A stretch of DNA of 64,000 nucleotides from Verrucomicrobiaceae bacterium (GTDB lineage Bacteria > Verrucomicrobiota > Verrucomicrobiia > Verrucomicrobiales > Verrucomicrobiaceae): the NCBI GenBank assembly GCA_027490195.1, contig JAIXYN010000066.1:1-64000 (forward strand), in the 5' to 3' direction. This document shows positions 60,982 through 64,000 of this stretch, piece after piece. Position 1 is the first letter of the stretch, and each line of letters opens with the position of its first letter. The notes under the pieces are model-generated. The model was not told the origin of the DNA. It saw only the letters and a list, made by a program, of their open reading frames with translations, and did no database searches. The position numbers were made by a program, and so were the translations under genes.

Positions 60982-62179
60982 GCTCAAGCCCTCCAGTAAG
61001 TGTGCCTTGGGCACGGAATTCTGCGCGATTATCTTCGCGAATCGTGGGCACCGGGCACGTCCAGGAATAACGCTGAAGTGGTATGCACGCGGCCAGCTGA
61101 TCCTTGAAGGCGAGCGCCTGATTTACCGTCGCGGCTTCACCACTGACGATGAGCTTGCCGCCGTCGACTTGAAATTCCTTGAGGCGGATGCCTTCCTGAG
61201 GCAGCAGCGAGACGATCTGATGAAACAGCTCCACCGGATACAAATCAGGATTGATCGCCGCTTCCATTTCTTGCCAGCGGTTCTGTGCCTCGCGCACGAG
61301 ATCGATTTCCGGTTGCGCGTTGTTCATGACGACAGCCGCGTGATTCAACTGCGATGTGCGCCATTGCAACCGCAGCCACCAGGCACCGAAAAAGCAGAGG
61401 TAAACCAGCGCTGCTGCTGCAAGGATGAGCCACTGATTCTGGCGGTGTTTTTGCTGTTGCCGCCGCACGGCCACCTGCACTGGTAGCAGGCCGCTGGATT
61501 CTGCAGGAGGACGCGGGTCAGGACGTTTCTCCTTGATCACGGAGGCAGCTTCAAACAGGCAGGCGAGCTGCGGGGCGAAATCGGTTTCAACGTGCGTCCA
61601 CAGATGGATGGCGTCCACCTGGGCAAAGTTGATGAAGCCGTGTGTTTGCAACGTGGCGCACATGTCACGAAGTTCAAAGGCCGCGTCCACATCCAAACTG
61701 CGTGCTGTGAGTACTCCGAGATGCAGCAGTTTTGCTTCATGGGTGAATGCCACGACATGGCGCCCGAGCTCCTTCCACAGGGCAATGCCATTGTCAGGCA
61801 GGGGGAGCATGCGGGCGCTGGGCTCAAACTGACCATGAACGCACTGCTCCCAGCCAGAAAAGTCCTCAGCCAGCGCCAGAGTGCCCACCAGAGCCTGTCT
61901 GCCCTTGCGCAGCACCGGCCAGTTTAGCCAGAGACGCGAACCGCTTTCGTTTTTCATCCCCAGACCTTCCCAGCGAAGATCAACGGTTTCATTGAGTGCC
62001 TCCTGCGTGAGAGACCAGAAGGGTGCGCTGTCAAAGGCGAGTGCTTCGACCCCCATCAGACCATCGTGGACTGCATGCTCTGCAGGCATCCAAACACCAT
62101 CGGCTCCGCACTGCCAGGCTTCACGAGATTCCTCTCCCGGAAAGCTGAGCGCCTGCTGTGATGGACGTTGAAAAACCAT
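60968..62179 (-). CDS. GspL-like T2SS assembly protein
   Basis: ATG 62179 gives 403 residues (frame open to 62224). Residues 1-~225 form a cytoplasmic actin-like domain without clear ATP motifs. A Pro/Arg/Gln-rich linker leads to one transmembrane helix (~254-272, L-I-L-A-A-A-A-L-V-Y-L-C-F-F-G-A-W). A coiled coil follows (~280-310), then a periplasmic ferredoxin-like domain (V-D-G-G-K-L-I-V-S-G-E-A-A-T-V). This matches GspL, equivalent to a fused PilM-PilN, which links the secretion ATPase to the periplasmic apparatus. No ATPase gene is present in the window. Confidence 0.72.
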   Translation of the reverse strand: MVFQRPSQQALSFPGEESREAWQCGADGVWMPAEHAVHDGLMGVEALAFDSAPFWSLTQEALNETVDLRWEGLGMKNESGSRLWLNWPVLRKGRQALVGTLALAEDFSGWEQCVHGQFEPSARMLPLPDNGIALWKELGRHVVAFTHEAKLLHLGVLTARSLDVDAAFELRDMCATLQTHGFINFAQVDAIHLWTHVETDFAPQLACLFEAASVIKEKRPDPRPPAESSGLLPVQVAVRRQQQKHRQNQWLILAAAALVYLCFFGAWWLRLQWRTSQLNHAAVVMNNAQPEIDLVREAQNRWQEMEAAINPDLYPVELFHQIVSLLPQEGIRLKEFQVDGGKLIVSGEAATVNQALAFKDQLAACIPLQRYSWTCPVPTIREDNRAEFRAQGTLTGGLEHEGQ

Positions 62180-62184
62180 AAATC

Positions 62185-63144
62185 TCAAAGCCGTTGTGCT
62201 CCTTTCACAGGAAATTCGCGCCACTCGGTGATGTGAGGCGTGCCGCCATTCTTACTCATGATGACTGCGATGCCGCAGCGTGAATCTCCTGCGGTGCCGA
62301 TGCTCTCAATGCGCAGTGTCGCCCCCTGAAGCGTGAGCAAGGGGAGGATGTCTGCTCCCTGTTGGCCGGTGATGCCGAGCAGTGACAGTGCTTCATTCAG
62401 ACTTTTAAGCGGCTGGTCATCCTCGGTCTGCTGCAGACCATCCAGACCATTGCGCTGCTGCACAAGCAGATTGGCATTCGCCAGCGAAGCGCCTGTTGCC
62501 GCAGCCAGCACTTCGGCAGAGGCCATGTTCACATCCAACTGGCCGGTGCCCCGGAGAGTGAAAAACGAACGCCAGTCTGGTTTTACCGACTGGATTTCGT
62601 CTGCACGCGCCACCAGATCCACCTCATCGAAGCTGCTGAATTTCCGATTAAACGGCCGGTCTGAAAACCCCAGATGCTCGTAATCCAGCTTTTCCGCACT
62701 GTCAGGCCGACGCTTCAAGTCATCGGCGTCCGTCCAGTCCATCAATGTAGCCGTGATGCCCTGCGCATCTGCCGCCGATATGCCCCAAGACTGCAATAGC
62801 CGTTCCAGTACAGGTAGATGTTGCTCTGTAAGCAAAGCATTGAGATTCAACCGGCTCTCTTCGGTGCCAAGCACGACTTCAAAGCGCTCCACGCCGGAAA
62901 CACTTCGCCGCAGCAGTGGATCGCCTACCTTGATCACGGGATGCGCCGCCACGGCAATGCCCATTTCCGCAAGCTGGCGGGCGCGTATCATGCCATATCG
63001 TGCCTGCTGCATTTCGCCATGCTGGTGTGAAACGGACACTGTCAAGATGACCAAAAACGAGAGCATGGCCACAAAGCACAAAACAGCCAGCAAGACAGAT
63101 CCGGCATTTGTCGGTGTGGGGCGGTTTTGAAGAGGGTTTGTCAC
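62185..63144 (-). CDS. gspK: GspK-like minor pseudopilin/T2SS protein
   Basis: Starts at GTG 63144 (an adjacent TTG at 63147 is also possible); 320 residues. A short basic leader with T-N-A-G-S-V-L-L-A-V-L-C-F-V-A-M-L-S-F-L-V-I-L is a type IV prepilin-like signal with the hydrophobic helix. The body has L-N-L-N-A-L, then W-T-D-A-D-D (about residue 138) and F-x-x-x-D-E-V, followed by the V-N-(M)-A-S-A-E-V-L helix-hairpin region, matching GspK's three-domain minor pseudopilin. It lies 5 bases before the GspL-like gene and probably heads the transcript. Confidence 0.82.
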   Translation of the reverse strand: MTNPLQNRPTPTNAGSVLLAVLCFVAMLSFLVILTVSVSHQHGEMQQARYGMIRARQLAEMGIAVAAHPVIKVGDPLLRRSVSGVERFEVVLGTEESRLNLNALLTEQHLPVLERLLQSWGISAADAQGITATLMDWTDADDLKRRPDSAEKLDYEHLGFSDRPFNRKFSSFDEVDLVARADEIQSVKPDWRSFFTLRGTGQLDVNMASAEVLAAATGASLANANLLVQQRNGLDGLQQTEDDQPLKSLNEALSLLGITGQQGADILPLLTLQGATLRIESIGTAGDSRCGIAVIMSKNGGTPHITEWREFPVKGAQRL

Positions 63145-63147
63145 CAA

Positions 63148-63713
63148 TCGCGAAATGGGGTTTTGAGTTCTAATAATGCATGCGGAGGGGTGAATGATTC
63201 GCGCGGACGATTTTTGGGCAGAATGACCGTCTAGGGGGGCGTGAAGAGGGCATTATCACAAATGACTGACGCAGACCCTAGATGCTATCGGGACCTTGGA
63301 AAACTGCAATCATGAAATGAACCTACGAGCCAACCAATGGCGCGGAACGTACCGGCCTATTTGAAGCAACGAAATCGGGACGCGTTCTTCCTTCGTGGGG
63401 CTTCGCAGCTCGGTTATTGAACCCTCCTATTTTCGGGGGCAGTGCCATGAGTTCTTCGCAGTTGACGTTTTGAAACTTGCGGCTGAAAATCGTTCATGGC
63501 TCTAAATCCGCTTTTGGCATAGTACTGCAAAAAAAGCTTATTTAATAGCAAAAAAGCTAAATGTATTGACCCAAACTCTTCTTGGCGGTTGATTCGTCTG
63601 ATCTACGCAAACTCACCCATTAGGGTTAGTCCTTCGGACTGTCTCAAGTGCCTGCGTCCCTCGGCTTTTGGGTTCCTGATTAGAGGCATTCTGCGCCAAC
63701 TTCCCTCTCTGCA
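63148..63713. other. Gene-free stretch
   Basis: 566 bases. It contains AT-rich blocks near 63530-63570 and a small hairpin (AGTCC-TTC-GGACT) near 63631. No gene or promoter can be supported. The missing gspE/F/G genes are not here. Confidence 0.4.
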
Positions 63714-64000
63714 CTACTGGCGCACGACCTTCACGCGCATGAAGCGCGGGCCGCCGCTGCTCATGGGCTGGGAATCGCGTACGATGAGGCGGGTGCTGGT
63801 GTCCTGCTCGGTGACGAGTCCGGCGCTGCTCCAACTGGCGTCATTTTTAATGTCGCTGGTGGCTTCCACGGTGAAGGTCACGTCTGTGGCGGCGGCGTTT
63901 TTCGGCACACTGATGCGCAGGAATTTGTCGGTGCTGACGGTGGCGGTGTCAAAGATCAGCGGGGAGGCAGCGGCTGTCAGCGGGCCGGTGCCGAAGGCGT
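63714..64000 (-). CDS. C-terminal end of a secreted protein (partial)
   Basis: Open from the window edge to TAG 63714, 95 codons visible. It has A-F-G-T-G-P-L-T-A-A-A at the edge, then V-P-K-N-A-A-A-T-D-V-T-F-T-V-E-A-T-S, then W-S-S-A-G-L-V-T-E, and the terminal R-F-M-R-V-K-V-V-R-Q. This is the C-terminal module found in the intact secreted proteins of this region and, broken, at 14925-15245. The rest of the gene lies to the right. Confidence 0.75.
   Translation of the reverse strand, partial: AFGTGPLTAAASPLIFDTATVSTDKFLRISVPKNAAATDVTFTVEATSDIKNDASWSSAGLVTEQDTSTRLIVRDSQPMSSGGPRFMRVKVVRQ

Overview
The window reads as a chromosomal segment of a verrucomicrobial bacterium (Verrucomicrobiota, probably a Verrucomicrobiales/Prosthecobacter-like lineage). 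This is inferred from gene content: a solitary DUF1549/DUF1553 (PSCyt2/PSD1) protein, a TIGR02597-like secreted protein, a PEP-CTERM protein, a giant autotransporter-associated beta-strand repeat (PATR) protein, several secreted proteins ending in a D-x-D-x-D-G / '(R)F(M/I)R' tail module, and a degenerate type II secretion gene set. The DNA is GC-rich, start codons mostly lack a clear Shine-Dalgarno sequence, and ATGA stop/start overlaps are common. I see no rRNA, tRNA or CRISPR array.

Layout: 1-3300 is accessory and scarred. It holds the first 21 codons of an IS630-like DNA-binding/transposase gene leaving the left edge, a hypothetical gene, dispersed palindromic repeats, an ATGA-coupled pair that looks like an orphan polymorphic-toxin C-terminus plus partner (1186-2378), a broken repeated gene, and a small secreted paralogue of a type II secretion protein. 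3392-9581 is a plus-strand periplasmic redox operon: di-haem peroxidase, Tat-exported multicopper oxidase, SCO1/SenC copper protein and two small secreted proteins, closed by a strong terminator. 9600-15690 has an orphan phage tail-collar protein, the DUF1549/DUF1553 protein, a secreted protein and at least three decayed genes.

15690-34277 is one 18.6-kb gene for a 6,195-residue secreted PATR protein, followed by a companion secreted protein. Then comes an ATGA-coupled surface-sugar operon (GT-A glycosyltransferase, polysaccharide pyruvyl transferase, GT9 glycosyltransferase) that converges on and overlaps an FkbM methyltransferase. 39-48 kb holds further secreted proteins, a membrane-anchored alpha-solenoid protein, a 1,297-residue Fn3/Ig protein with an embedded cyclophilin domain, and an SDR dehydrogenase. 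48.4-52.5 kb holds an RcnA-like metal exporter with an unusual inserted domain, a zinc-ribbon protein, a class III nucleotidyl cyclase and a broken metallo-beta-lactamase gene.

52.6-56.9 kb carries two adjacent penicillin-binding proteins: a class B transpeptidase with intact motifs, and a class A-type protein whose glycosyltransferase is intact but whose transpeptidase has lost all three catalytic motifs. 57.1-63.1 kb is a minus-strand gspK-L-M-(C/PilP-like)-D cluster without the ATPase, inner-membrane or pseudopilin genes. The right edge cuts another large secreted protein. Together the region is dominated by envelope functions: export, peptidoglycan synthesis, surface glycans and large secreted repeat proteins that probably use the Sec and type II routes.
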